Under the pieces are notes generated by a model. It saw only the letters and a program-made list of their open reading frames with translations, was not told the DNA's origin and made no database searches. Positions 1-6,806 of a stretch of DNA of 64,000 bases are shown in pieces. How positions within the stretch are numbered: position 1 is the stretch's first letter; every line of letters starts with the position of its first letter. The position numbers were made by a program, and so were the translations under genes. Source of the stretch: Bacillota bacterium (lineage in GTDB: Bacteria > Bacillota > UBA4882 > UBA8346); contig JAEYRX010000064.1 in the NCBI GenBank assembly GCA_023435225.1, forward strand, positions 124,001-188,000, in the 5' to 3' direction.

Positions 1-191
1 GAAGCTTAATTATTTAAATCCTGTTAATCTCGGTAAATCCTATTTAAATAGGTTTTTGTTTTAGCGGGCTTAGGTGATTTGGGATTTGAGAGCGGTGAGT
101 TTGTGGTCGTAATCGGGTCCTTTCTCATTCTTGCTTTCTACCTTCAATATGTCCGAAGAAAGTATATCAAAAAACTTTTTCAAGCATCGTT

Positions 192-235
192 CCCTCTCCC
201 AACCCCGAAAATTAGCAAATATCCAAGGGAGAGGG
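192..235. repeat. Inverted repeat with 9-bp arms
   Basis: CCCTCTCCC at 192-200 pairs exactly with GGGAGAGGG at 227-235 around a 26-base loop. It lies just past the stop codon of the small gene at 276-506 (minus strand), so it could end that transcript, although there is no clear T run. Similar short GC arms are common in intergenic repeats of this window. Confidence 0.5.
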
Positions 236-275
236 GAAAGCCCCCAAAATGCGACTCCCGGGGTGAGGCGACGCC

Positions 276-506
276 CTATACCACCTCCCGGCAAAGCTTT
301 ATCAGTATCATCAAGTCGTCAAAAGCCAGCCTTTCCTCCCCGACCAGTTCCGCTATTTGGTCGGAGGCTTTATCCAGGCGCTCGTCGGAATAATCGGTTT
401 CGCTCATATCTAAAAAAGCGATGATCTGTTCTTGGGTTAAATTATTGGTTTGGAAGATGTCTTGCATTTTTTGGAGTAAGTTTTCTTTTTTTTCTTCGGT
501 TAGCAT
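276..506 (-). CDS. Small acidic protein, unknown function
   Basis: A 76-residue protein that I do not recognise. It is rich in Glu, Asp, Leu and Ile, has one Cys near the C-terminus, no signal peptide and no membrane segment, and looks helical throughout. The ATG at 506 has GAGGT six bases upstream, which is the main reason to accept the gene; the stop is TAG at 276-278. It stands alone: the next gene (the XRE regulator) is read the other way more than 400 bases off. The perfect minus-strand promoter at 892-869 points toward it, with about 360 bases of leader. Expression from there is only an inference. Confidence 0.6.
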   Translation of the reverse strand: MLTEEKKENLLQKMQDIFQTNNLTQEQIIAFLDMSETDYSDERLDKASDQIAELVGEERLAFDDLMILIKLCREVV

Positions 507-555
507 GTTGATACCTCGTTTCTGTAGTTAATAATGAAGGTCAAAAAGCATTTTA

Positions 556-659
556 TTAGACGGGATTTACACGGATTTATCGGATTATCAATAAAAGCAT
601 GTTTTTTTCTAAGCGAAGCTTATTTGTTTAAATCCGTTTAATCTGTATTTCAGTGTCTA
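556..659. repeat. Intergenic inverted repeat, 'GACGGGATTTACACGG' family
   Basis: The left arm (TAGACGGGATTTACACGG...) and right arm (AAATCCGTTTAATCTG... TGTCTA) are imperfect inverted copies. Related sequences recur at 15-52, 9715-9790, 37280-37345 and 50401-50475, always between genes. This is a dispersed non-coding repeat family of the genome. No ORF or target-site duplication is visible. Confidence 0.65.
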
Positions 660-756
660 GTTTGGTTTTGGTTCGTCACATTTCTTCTTTTGATACGGTT
701 TTATTTTACACTTTACCCTTTTCCCTTTACATTTGCTTTTATTGCCCATGACAAAT

Positions 757-806
757 AACCTTCCCGCATTGAGTGGTAAGGGGTTTTATGGTAAAATGAA
801 GTGATT
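757..806. repeat. 50-bp sequence duplicated upstream of both XRE regulators
   Basis: The 50 bases match 52335-52384 at 49 of 50 positions (the only difference is GTGGTAAGG versus GTGGAAAGG). Each copy sits 135-165 bases before the start of an XRE-family regulator. The core includes CCTTCCCGCATTGAGTGG and GGGGTTTTATGGTAAAATGA. It may be a regulatory element or a recombination boundary of a duplicated cassette. Confidence 0.75.
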
Positions 807-857
807 AGGGAAAAACAGTCCTTTTGTTTTACCTTTTTAAGAATAAGAATGAATTTT

Positions 858-930
858 TTGACATTTTTATTATAGCAATATGGCTATAAAATGTCAACAA
901 TAAATTCATTTTTATAGTTATATGGCTATA
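858..930. promoter_or_regulatory. Two palindromic operators and overlapping promoters of the XRE gene
   Basis: Two 18-bp near-palindromes, TATAGCAATATGGCTATA (871-888) and TATAGTTATATGGCTATA (913-930), lie 42 bases apart, about four helical turns. On the minus strand TTGACA (897-892), a 17-base spacer and TATAAT (874-869) form a perfect sigma-70 promoter that runs through the first operator. On the plus strand TTGACA at 858-863 is its mirror image. The second operator ends 12 bases before the regulator's ATG. This layout fits autorepression by the adjacent XRE protein. Confidence 0.75.
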
Positions 931-942
931 AATGAGGTTGCT

Positions 943-1287
943 ATGGCGAAAACATTGCTTGGAGAAAAACTTCAAAAGCTCCGAAATGAAAAGAATTGGA
1001 CCCAGGATGAATTGGGGAAATTGACTGGAATCCACGGGAGAACCATTGGCAAGTATGAAGCGGGGATGTCTAATCCATCACGGTCAACGCTTAAAAAACT
1101 TGCTGATTTCTTTGGGGTATCGATGGAGTATTTTTTGGTTGAAGAAGAAAAATCGTTATTAAATATACCAATTAAGGATAAAGAATTATTGGGATACTTT
1201 TTAGAAGTAGACCGGATGAGCGATGAGGCAAAACAAGTAATTAAATCGGTAATTGAAGGGATGATAGCTAAAGAAAAGAAACTTTAG
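943..1287 (+). CDS. XRE-family helix-turn-helix regulator (114 aa)
   Basis: DNA-binding repressor of the Cro/CI (HTH_3) type. Residues about 6-62 hold the five-helix HTH domain (GEKLQKLRNEKNWTQDELG, then GRTIGKYEAGMSNPS), followed by a short linker and a helical C-terminal part (MSDEAKQVIKSVIEGM) that probably dimerises. I start it at ATG 943 because GAGG lies six bases upstream; an in-frame ATG at 922 falls inside the second operator and has no ribosome site. The two TATAGC palindromes just upstream are its likely targets. It is paralogous to the protein at 52550-52876, sharing the same architecture and C-terminal pattern. The target genes are unknown; autoregulation is an inference. Confidence 0.9.
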   Translation: MAKTLLGEKLQKLRNEKNWTQDELGKLTGIHGRTIGKYEAGMSNPSRSTLKKLADFFGVSMEYFLVEEEKSLLNIPIKDKELLGYFLEVDRMSDEAKQVIKSVIEGMIAKEKKL

Positions 1288-1298
1288 AACCTATCGTA

Positions 1299-1520
1299 GG
1301 TAGTGCAAAAGATTGTGTAAACCTCGGAATCCAGTTAAAATAAAAACTGATTCGGAAATGGACTCATTGGTTTTTATGGTCTCATTATTACCATTCTTAT
1401 TGACTTAAATTACATATTCTATAATAATAGAAAAAATCCTCTGAGATCGAACAAATGTTTTATTTTTTTAATCTTTGTTTCAGAGTTTATATATAATACT
1501 TTTAACACAATCTTTCTACC
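1299..1520. mobile_element. MITE-like element with IS-like terminal repeats
   Basis: GGTAGTGCAAAAGATTGTGT (1299-1318) and TTAACACAATCTTTCTACC (1502-1520) are inverted relatives of each other, with a 5-base indel. They enclose about 220 bases of AT-rich, non-coding DNA. The outer sequence resembles IS256-type ends. A related single end, GGTAGTGCAGATAGTTCTGT, directly follows the stop of the second XRE gene near 52877. I see no transposase and no target duplication, so this is a tentative call. Confidence 0.35.
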
Positions 1521-1798
1521 TCGCCACCATATTTACACAACTTTCTCGTAATCCAAAAACCCGTTTTTACCACGCCAAATACAAAAAATTTTGAAAATTA
1601 TAGAATTTTTTTACTTATTTGGGAAGGACAATTTTATTATTTACCGAATTATACCAACTAACTCAAACAGCTCTCTTGTTCCCCGGTAATAAAGGCCTAA
1701 TTACCGGGTAATCGAAAATATCTTAATTGCAAGGAGGCAATAAAATATTTTCCAGGAGAAAGAGACTGCCGAGTATTAAAAAATTGGAGGAATAATAC
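1521..1798 (+). promoter_or_regulatory. Leader region of the next gene with a 9-bp hairpin
   Basis: This AT-rich gap contains CCCGGTAAT (1682-1690) paired exactly with ATTACCGGG (1700-1708), 90 bases before the next start codon. A second AGGAGG-like stretch lies at 1732-1738 without a long reading frame after it. The hairpin lacks a T run, so it is a leader structure rather than a terminator. Confidence 0.4.
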
Positions 1799-2284
1799 AT
1801 GTCATCTCAAAATCTAATCTCCGGCGCTTTAACACCGGAAACCAAAGACGAAGTCTTAAAACTAATCAGCGATATAAAAGCCAAACTAAACTTCCTGCTC
1901 ACCCTGCAGCCGGACGAGATCAAAAGTTTGGTAAAAGCCGCCAACGGATTTGCTCCCTTCATCGACAAAAGCTACAATTCCGTTACCGCCCATCCCGAGA
2001 TCATGTCCAATGTCTTTGACATCGAAGAATATAAAAGAGATTACCAGTTAGTCAAAGACCTGACCATTATCGCCAACCAAGTCGGCGAACTTCACGACAG
2101 TCTCCAAAACTCCCTAATGGCGGTTAACAGCGACGCCCTGGTCGGTTCGTTGGAAGTCTACTCCGCCATCAAACAAAACCGGGACAAAGTTCCCGGGCTA
2201 AACGTAATCGCCCAAGAACTGGCCGAGTTTTTCCAAAAAGCCCGCAAAAAAACCCCCGCCAATACAACCCAGGCGGCCGGTTAA
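1799..2284 (+). CDS. Helical protein of unannotated conserved family
   Basis: A 161-residue cytoplasmic protein without signal peptide or membrane segment. The start is secure: GGAGG is nine bases before ATG 1799. It opens with a polar N-terminus and the pattern LTPETKDEVLKLISDIKAKL, then FLLTLQPDEIKSLVKA, and is predicted all-helical to a Pro/Ala-rich tail. I associate this pattern with a family of roughly 150-residue hypothetical proteins seen in several phyla, which has no known function. That memory is not verified here. It is monocistronic, with a structured leader before it and a repeat element just after it. Its codon use is GC-richer than that of its neighbours. Confidence 0.75.
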   Translation: MSSQNLISGALTPETKDEVLKLISDIKAKLNFLLTLQPDEIKSLVKAANGFAPFIDKSYNSVTAHPEIMSNVFDIEEYKRDYQLVKDLTIIANQVGELHDSLQNSLMAVNSDALVGSLEVYSAIKQNRDKVPGLNVIAQELAEFFQKARKKTPANTTQAAG

Positions 2285-2299
2285 TAATTTTTCTTCCCC

Positions 2300-2511
2300 G
2301 GGGCTGTTGCAAAATAAGCTTTTTGCCGTTCTGTCCACCCAGCCCTAAACGGCTGGGCTAGGTATTAAAAGCATTCTAAACCCCCCACGGGGCTCGGTAA
2401 ATACCCAGCCCCATTCATGGGGCTTGAGAAGGGTTTTTAAAACTTAGCCGGGTCCTTTAGGGCCTGGTGGAGATGAAGGCATTCGTTTGTTTTTTATTTT
2501 GCAACAGCCCC
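2300..2511. repeat. Hairpin-rich element bounded by an 18-bp perfect inverted repeat
   Basis: GGGGCTGTTGCAAAATAA (2300-2317) is exactly complementary to 2494-2511 and is followed by seven T residues. Inside are successive GC stems: CAGCCC...GGGCTG, CCCCCCACGGGG, CCCCATTCATGGGG and GGGTCCTTTAGGGCC. The order and sequence of the middle stems resemble the minus-strand reading of the duplicated element at 51039-52234. A short relative of the outer arm, GGCTGTTGCAA, forms the terminator at 21526-21555. It could terminate the gene at 1799-2284 or be a mobile hairpin element. Confidence 0.6.
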
Positions 2512-2529
2512 TTTTTTTCACACCGTCAA

Positions 2530-2760
2530 TCACCCCCATCCAAGCGTCTCGCCAGCCTTCAATCCCGTCTTTTCAGCCATTCCAACCATCTCAAAGACGC
2601 ACCGGCCCATTAATTCTATGAACCCGACCGTCTCCCGGGCGATCCCAAACATCCCCGAGACGCATCAGATCGCCTCCAAGATCCTCCCATCCGTCCCTGA
2701 AACCCTTCGGATCGTCCTGCCAACGCATCGAAGCGTCTTCAAGACGCTCCCGACCATCTC
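2530..2760 (-). repeat. Degenerate tandem repeat with 21-base period
   Basis: Read on the minus strand, 2760 to 2530 divides into eleven 21-base units, one position being a diverged double unit (2593-2634). Most units begin RRGACG or GAGATG and end near GTCTTG; examples start at 2760, 2739, 2718, 2697, 2676 and 2655. The period equals seven codons and two helical turns. Both strands carry stops or lack start signals across the region, so it is not an intact gene. It may be a decayed heptad-repeat coding sequence or a protein-binding array. Confidence 0.65.
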
Positions 2761-3238
2761 GCCAGTGTTCTTTAGCATTGTGGAGATGGTTGGGAGCGTC
2801 TAATCGACAATTCCGAGAGGTCTGTCGGGTCTGTCAACATTTTCGTATATTTGCCAAAAAAGAAAACCCATCAACCGCCACCCGAAGACATGGAAGTCGG
2901 AGGCGTCGGCTTTGAAATATGATGTTTCACAGCCGTCGGCCCACAGAATTACCCAGAAGACGCTGACAAGGAAGTCAGCGTCTTTTAAATAATAATTCCG
3001 ACCCCGAACATTGGATCGAAATCTTAATAAAAGTAATAATGAAACTCCCTGAGTAAAGAAAATACCTTATAAAGAATATAAACTCACATTAAGGCAAAAT
3101 TATATGGAGACATGTCTTAGAAATGTTAGAACATATGGCGATTACCGGCCTTCCTGACCGGATTTAAAAACTTTTTGTATAAAAACTAGGGTCAATCATT
3201 ATATAATAAAAGTATAATCTTTGGGGAGGGAATCCGAA
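2761..3238. other. Gene-free stretch with one strong hairpin
   Basis: No supported gene is present. AAGACGCTGAC (2957-2967) and GTCAGCGTCTTTT (2974-2986) form an 11-bp hairpin ending in T residues, a terminator shape with no transcript clearly assigned to it. TATAAT near 3212 upstream of the antitoxin gene probably serves the following operon. A short open stretch at 3123-3165 could be a coding remnant, but I cannot support it. Confidence 0.5.
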
Positions 3239-3460
3239 ATGACTTTAAGAGAAAAAGCCCATGAAATAGTAGATAAAATTTCAGAAAAGAAATTGGCTGA
3301 AGTTATAGATTTTCTTGAATTTCTTAAAATTAAAGAAGAAATAGAAGCGACAAACGAAATTTTAAACGACAAAAAACTGCTTGAATCTATTCAAAAGGGA
3401 TTAATTCAATATAAAAGCGGTGATTTACTTAGTTTAGAAGACGTGGTTAAAAATGTATAA
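3239..3460 (+). CDS. Type II antitoxin-like protein
   Basis: A 73-residue helical, charged protein that I read as the antitoxin of the pair with the next gene. GGGAGGG lies 8 bases before ATG 3239; an in-frame TTG at 3221 overlaps that ribosome site and is rejected. The N-terminal half (REKAHEIVDKISEKKLAEVIDFLEFLK) resembles the short DUF2281/YefM-like antitoxins that precede RelE toxins, and the C-terminus is an acidic, probably disordered toxin-neutralising tail. The stop overlaps the toxin start by 8 bases, the usual translational coupling for such modules. A TATAAT near 3212 is the likely promoter and autorepression is expected. Confidence 0.75.
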   Translation: MTLREKAHEIVDKISEKKLAEVIDFLEFLKIKEEIEATNEILNDKKLLESIQKGLIQYKSGDLLSLEDVVKNV

Positions 3461-3713
3461 GGTGCTATTGACGAAAGAAGCGGCAAAGTATTATCAGAAG
3501 AGCGATGTAAATACAAAACGTAAGCTAAATAAATGTTTTGAAATTTTAAAAGAAAATCCTTATATTGATACAAATATAAAGAAATTATATGGAGAATTAA
3601 CTGGATTATATCGATATAGAGCTGGATCATTACGGATTGTTTATAAAATTGAAGAAGAAAAGATAACAGTAATAGTAATTGCTATAGGCTCTAGAGGGGA
3701 TATTTACAAATAA
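3453..3713 (+). CDS. RelE/ParE-family toxin
   Basis: An 86-residue basic protein with the ParE/RelE fold pattern: an N-terminal strand (YKVLLTKEAAKYYQ), two helices, then LYGELTGLYRYRAGSLRIVYKI and a last strand ending IAIGSRGDIYK. The motif 'G..YRYRAGSLRIVYKI' is the hallmark of this superfamily. RelE members cut mRNA in the ribosome and ParE members poison gyrase; the sequence alone does not tell which. It overlaps the upstream antitoxin by 8 bases and is followed at once by a hairpin terminator, so the two form a compact bicistronic stability module. Confidence 0.88.
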   Translation: MYKVLLTKEAAKYYQKSDVNTKRKLNKCFEILKENPYIDTNIKKLYGELTGLYRYRAGSLRIVYKIEEEKITVIVIAIGSRGDIYK

Positions 3714-3722
3714 AATGAAAGT

Positions 3723-3749
3723 GGCTGACATCCTTGTCAGCCTTTAATT
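3723..3749 (+). terminator. Terminator of the toxin-antitoxin operon
   Basis: GGCTGACA (3723-3730) pairs with TGTCAGCC (3735-3742) around a four-base loop and is followed by TTTAATTTAT, a Rho-independent terminator placed ten bases after the toxin stop. Confidence 0.8.
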
Positions 3750-3764
3750 TATAGCTGCCATATG

Positions 3765-4649
3765 TTATCTAACATTTTTCGCCAGGAAATCAGTGATAAT
3801 CTGGTTTATTTGATAAGGAATCTCCATCATTAAGAAATGGCTTACATTGGGAATATAGTGATACTCGATCATGGGGTAAATTTTTTGCAACTCATCTTTA
3901 TAATCCGGAGGTAACTGATAAGCCGGAGAGTAGATCGCCAGAAAAGGAACGGCTGATTTTCGATTTTTGCCCCAATACTTCAGGTCTTTTTCCACTCCGT
4001 CAATCATTGATTTGCAAATTATCAAAGAAACGCTCCGGCTGATTTTCAGAACTTCGTCTTTCAATATCTGCGGTGTGTCGGGCCGGAACAACATATTAAG
4101 GAAATCTTCCCGTCCGGCCTCCGTTTCCATGGTTTTGGCAAAATCCCGGTTGGCCCTAATCCAACTTTCTTTCTCTTCAGGGTCCTCCGGCACTACAAAT
4201 TGACAGCCGTCCATGCTGCATATACCGGCGCAAATTTCCGGATATTTTTGCACAATAACTTCGCAGACTGCCAATCCCATGCTATGCCCGATAAAAAACC
4301 CCTTAACAATTTTTTCTTGCCGCAAAACCTGATATACCGAATCCGCAAACAATTCCATACTGTATGAACTCTTTTCATTGCGGCTGCTTTTTCCATTACC
4401 AGGAAGGTCAACGGCTAAAACTTTGTAACCGGGGAAAGAATCAAGCTGATATTTCCAGGTTTGAATACCGGCGGCCCAACCATGAATGAATATCAAAGTT
4501 TTTGAAGCGTTTCCCCGGACTTCATAATAAATTTTATGTCCTTGATAGTTTAAATGCTTGCCAACGGCTGAGTCTGACTTCGCAGCGCAAGAGGAGACTA
4601 ATCCTACAACAAGACAAAGTAAAATAAAGAACTTTATTTTTATCTCCAT
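3765..4649 (-). CDS. Lipoprotein alpha/beta hydrolase
   Basis: A secreted, lipid-anchored serine hydrolase of 294 residues. The signal peptide ends in a lipobox (LVSSC, Cys near residue 21). The mature part shows the alpha/beta-hydrolase landmarks: oxyanion motif FIHGWAAG, DLPGNGKS, nucleophile elbow GHSMG, and a C-terminal NVSHFLMME carrying the catalytic His. The substrate cannot be read; esterase or peptidase roles are possible. I use ATG 4649 rather than the ATG at 4655, because AGGAG is 9 bases from the former and only 3 from the latter. It is monocistronic and convergent with the toxin-antitoxin operon. Confidence 0.85.
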   Translation of the reverse strand: MEIKIKFFILLCLVVGLVSSCAAKSDSAVGKHLNYQGHKIYYEVRGNASKTLIFIHGWAAGIQTWKYQLDSFPGYKVLAVDLPGNGKSSRNEKSSYSMELFADSVYQVLRQEKIVKGFFIGHSMGLAVCEVIVQKYPEICAGICSMDGCQFVVPEDPEEKESWIRANRDFAKTMETEAGREDFLNMLFRPDTPQILKDEVLKISRSVSLIICKSMIDGVEKDLKYWGKNRKSAVPFLAIYSPAYQLPPDYKDELQKIYPMIEYHYIPNVSHFLMMEIPYQINQIITDFLAKNVR

Positions 4650-4811
4650 TTCCATTTCTCCTTTCAGTATGAGGCATTAACGCGGATGCGGAATATTTGC
4701 TTCTCATTCAAAGATAATAAATCTTAGAAAGAATTTCTTGACTTGGATTGCTTTATTTCTATTTGGAATATTAAAAAAGAGAAAGCAGGAAGACCTGTAA
4801 GGTTACAGAAT

Positions 4812-5000
4812 ATGTTAGAAATAAATTGTAAAATTATGACGAGTAAAAATATCGGCGAACTAACATTAGAGTCCAGGCCGGTCTTAACCAATAAAGAAAT
4901 CGCCAAATATAACTGGCTGGAGCATACTTTTTATTTAAAGAAAGGTTTCAATCTGGAACGGAAATTGGCCGGAAAAGTACCCTTAGATACGGAGCTTTAA
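4812..5000 (+). pseudogene. Remnant of a lipoprotein-like gene
   Basis: A 62-residue open frame from ATG 4812 with only a weak AAGG upstream. The sequence LTLESRPVLTNKEIAKYNWLEHTFYL looks like the interior of larger Firmicute surface proteins in which a substrate-like domain follows a signal peptide. Here both the signal peptide and the C-terminal half are missing. It sits in a 450-base zone of gene fragments before the ATPase at 5480. I treat it as decayed; the family assignment is from memory and unverified. Confidence 0.4.
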
Positions 5001-5133
5001 CAAAAACGAAAAGCAATCGAATGCCGTCATCTCCAAGTCTTAAAAGACCTGGCTTGAAATGTATGATACATTAAGAACCTTTATATAGTTTTAGTCTTGG
5101 CTAATCTACTATTTACTGATAAGGAGAGATATT

Positions 5134-5420
5134 ATGTTTCAAAGAATGAAAAATTTATTAGCAGCTTTTTTCATATTCGTTTTATGTAATAGTGTTATTA
5201 GACAGTATACTCCGATTGAAATGCCTACCGGTGGCAACATAACGGGTGTTGATGTTTCGAACTACATTTCATTAAATCTCTGCAAGTAAAGGGTAAAACT
5301 AATATCGATTACTATTTTTATCCGGCTTATGATCACTCGTTAAATCTATCGTCCGATTATAACTCATCCGAAAAGGTGATTACCGATATCAAAAATTGGC
5401 TCAGTAAGAAAATATTATAG
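5134..5420 (+). pseudogene. Frameshifted, internally deleted secreted hydrolase
   Basis: ATG 5134 has AAGGAG eight bases upstream and encodes a good signal peptide (MKNLLAAFFIFVLCNS), then stops at 5287-5289 after 51 residues. In another frame the next stretch, to TAG 5418-5420, reads as a coherent C-terminus: ELHFIKSLQVKGKTN, then YYFYPAYDHSLN and KVITDIKNWLSKK. 'YDHSL' followed by a last amphipathic helix is typical of the catalytic-His end of alpha/beta hydrolases. The pieces fit one gene that lost its middle and gained a frameshift near 5265. Confidence 0.65.
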
Positions 5421-5479
5421 AATTATAAAGACCGGGAGATTGGCATAAATATTACATATTAATTTTTTTGAGGTGTCTT

Positions 5480-6190
5480 GTGAATAATGATTTATATATC
5501 AGAAGTATCACAATTAAAAAACCAAACTCAACTGAATATCCTTTTAACCTGCCAATCTTACAACAGCTTGATCATTTCGACCTGAAAAGTAACGTGGTTT
5601 TTTTGGTTGGTGAAAACGGAACCGGTAAATCCACCTTACTCGAAGCCATCGCTGTAAACTACGGGTTTAATCCCGAAGGCGGTTCGAAAAATTTCACGTT
5701 TTCAACCCATGATTCCCATTCCGATTTATATAAATACCTAACTTTAATCAAAGGAAGTAAACGGGCGAAAGACGGCTACTTTTTCAGAGCCGAAAGTTTC
5801 TATAATTTATCGACAGAGGTAGGAAACCTGGATGTTTCCGGATACGGGGATCGGCCTTTGCATGCCCAATCTCATGGTGAAAGTTTTTTATCACTTATAT
5901 TCAACCGTTTTTTCGGCAACGGCCTCTATATTTTAGATGAACCCGAAGCTGCCTTATCGCCGTCAAGACAGCTTTCCTTACTGGTAAAAATAAACGACCT
6001 GGTAAAGAACCATTCCCAATTTATAATTGCAACCCATTCACCCATTTTACTTGCCTATCCAAATGCCAGTATCTATGTATTAACCGAAAATTCAATAACT
6101 CTAACTCCATACAAACAAACCGAGCATTATATCCTAACAAAACAATTCTTAAATAACACCGAAAAGTTTTTAAAGGAATTATTCGATTAA
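5480..6190 (+). CDS. AAA/ABC-type ATPase, SMC-like single domain
   Basis: A stand-alone P-loop ATPase of 236 residues. Walker A GENGTGKST is near residue 47, Walker B YILDEPEAAL near residue 156, and a terminal THSP H-loop follows. The usual ABC signature is replaced by AQSHGESF, as in AAA_15/AAA_21 ATPases related to RecF and OLD rather than transporters. The start is GTG 5480, with GAGGTG eight bases upstream; an in-frame TTG at 5468 precedes that site. The function is unknown: such proteins occur alone or in defence pairs, but no obvious partner nuclease is adjacent. The downstream DUF3795 gene follows after 23 bases. Confidence 0.85.
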   Translation: MNNDLYIRSITIKKPNSTEYPFNLPILQQLDHFDLKSNVVFLVGENGTGKSTLLEAIAVNYGFNPEGGSKNFTFSTHDSHSDLYKYLTLIKGSKRAKDGYFFRAESFYNLSTEVGNLDVSGYGDRPLHAQSHGESFLSLIFNRFFGNGLYILDEPEAALSPSRQLSLLVKINDLVKNHSQFIIATHSPILLAYPNASIYVLTENSITLTPYKQTEHYILTKQFLNNTEKFLKELFD

Positions 6191-6213
6191 TAAAGTTTGG
6201 GGAGAGAATAAAC

Positions 6214-6786
6214 TTGAGCAAAAAAATACCTACCTTAGGTTGTTGTGGGATCGACTGTGGCTTATGTCCGCGGTTTTATACCGAAGGTTCTTCAAAATGC
6301 CCCGGTTGTTACGGCGTCGACTTTGAAAATAAACACCCTTCCTGTTCTTTTATTACCTGTTGTGTTAAGAAAAAGAACCTGGAAGTTTGTGCCGAATGTA
6401 GCGATTTTCCTTGTCCCAAATTTGCTAAAGAAACAGGGGAATTTGATTCATTTGTAACCCATCGAAGGGTTATTCCAAATCAAAACTTTATCAAAAAGTC
6501 TGGGATTGCCGTTTTTATTGAACAACAAAATAAACGAATAAATATCCTCCAAACCATGCTTCAATCTTATGATGACGGGAAATCCAAAAGCTTTTATTGT
6601 CTCGCAGCTACACTACTTTCCCTTCAGAGCCTCAATGAATCATTGTTAAGGGCCGACAAGGAAATAAAGGAACAGTCTGTTGCTAAAGAAGATTTTAAAA
6701 GTAGAGCTAAAATATTAAAAGAGATTTTAAGTCACTTTGCCGCTGAAGAAAATCAAGAGTTGCGATTAAGGAAAGTCCAGAAATAA
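6214..6786 (+). CDS. DUF3795 cysteine-rich protein
   Basis: A 190-residue protein of the DUF3795 type. The first 75 residues carry the conserved cysteine ladder (GCCGIDCGLCPRF, CPGCYG, CSFITCCV, VCAECSDFPCPKF), which probably binds metal or an Fe-S cluster. The rest is helical with no further Cys until the YCLAAT segment. The start is TTG 6214, with GGGGAGAG nine bases before it. The role of the family is unknown; it is common in anaerobes. Its neighbours, an ATPase upstream and a flavodoxin-ferredoxin fusion downstream (21 bases away), are compatible with a small redox-linked operon, but that is inference. Confidence 0.85.
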   Translation: MSKKIPTLGCCGIDCGLCPRFYTEGSSKCPGCYGVDFENKHPSCSFITCCVKKKNLEVCAECSDFPCPKFAKETGEFDSFVTHRRVIPNQNFIKKSGIAVFIEQQNKRINILQTMLQSYDDGKSKSFYCLAATLLSLQSLNESLLRADKEIKEQSVAKEDFKSRAKILKEILSHFAAEENQELRLRKVQK

Positions 6787-6806
6787 TATTTACCGGAGGT
6801 GTCCTC

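Noticed and set aside
70..294. 74-residue open frame on the minus strand
   Set aside because: It spans an intergenic inverted repeat, has no ribosome site, and its N-terminus overlaps the end of the small gene at 276-506. Only its last 14 residues look possibly coding.
2618..2803. 61-residue plus-strand frame with a 14-residue period
   Set aside because: The period is a by-product of the 21-base tandem repeat; there is no ribosome site and related frames are broken by stops.
3100..3170. Possible coding remnant before the toxin-antitoxin operon
   Set aside because: A 15-codon open stretch without ribosome site or recognisable family.
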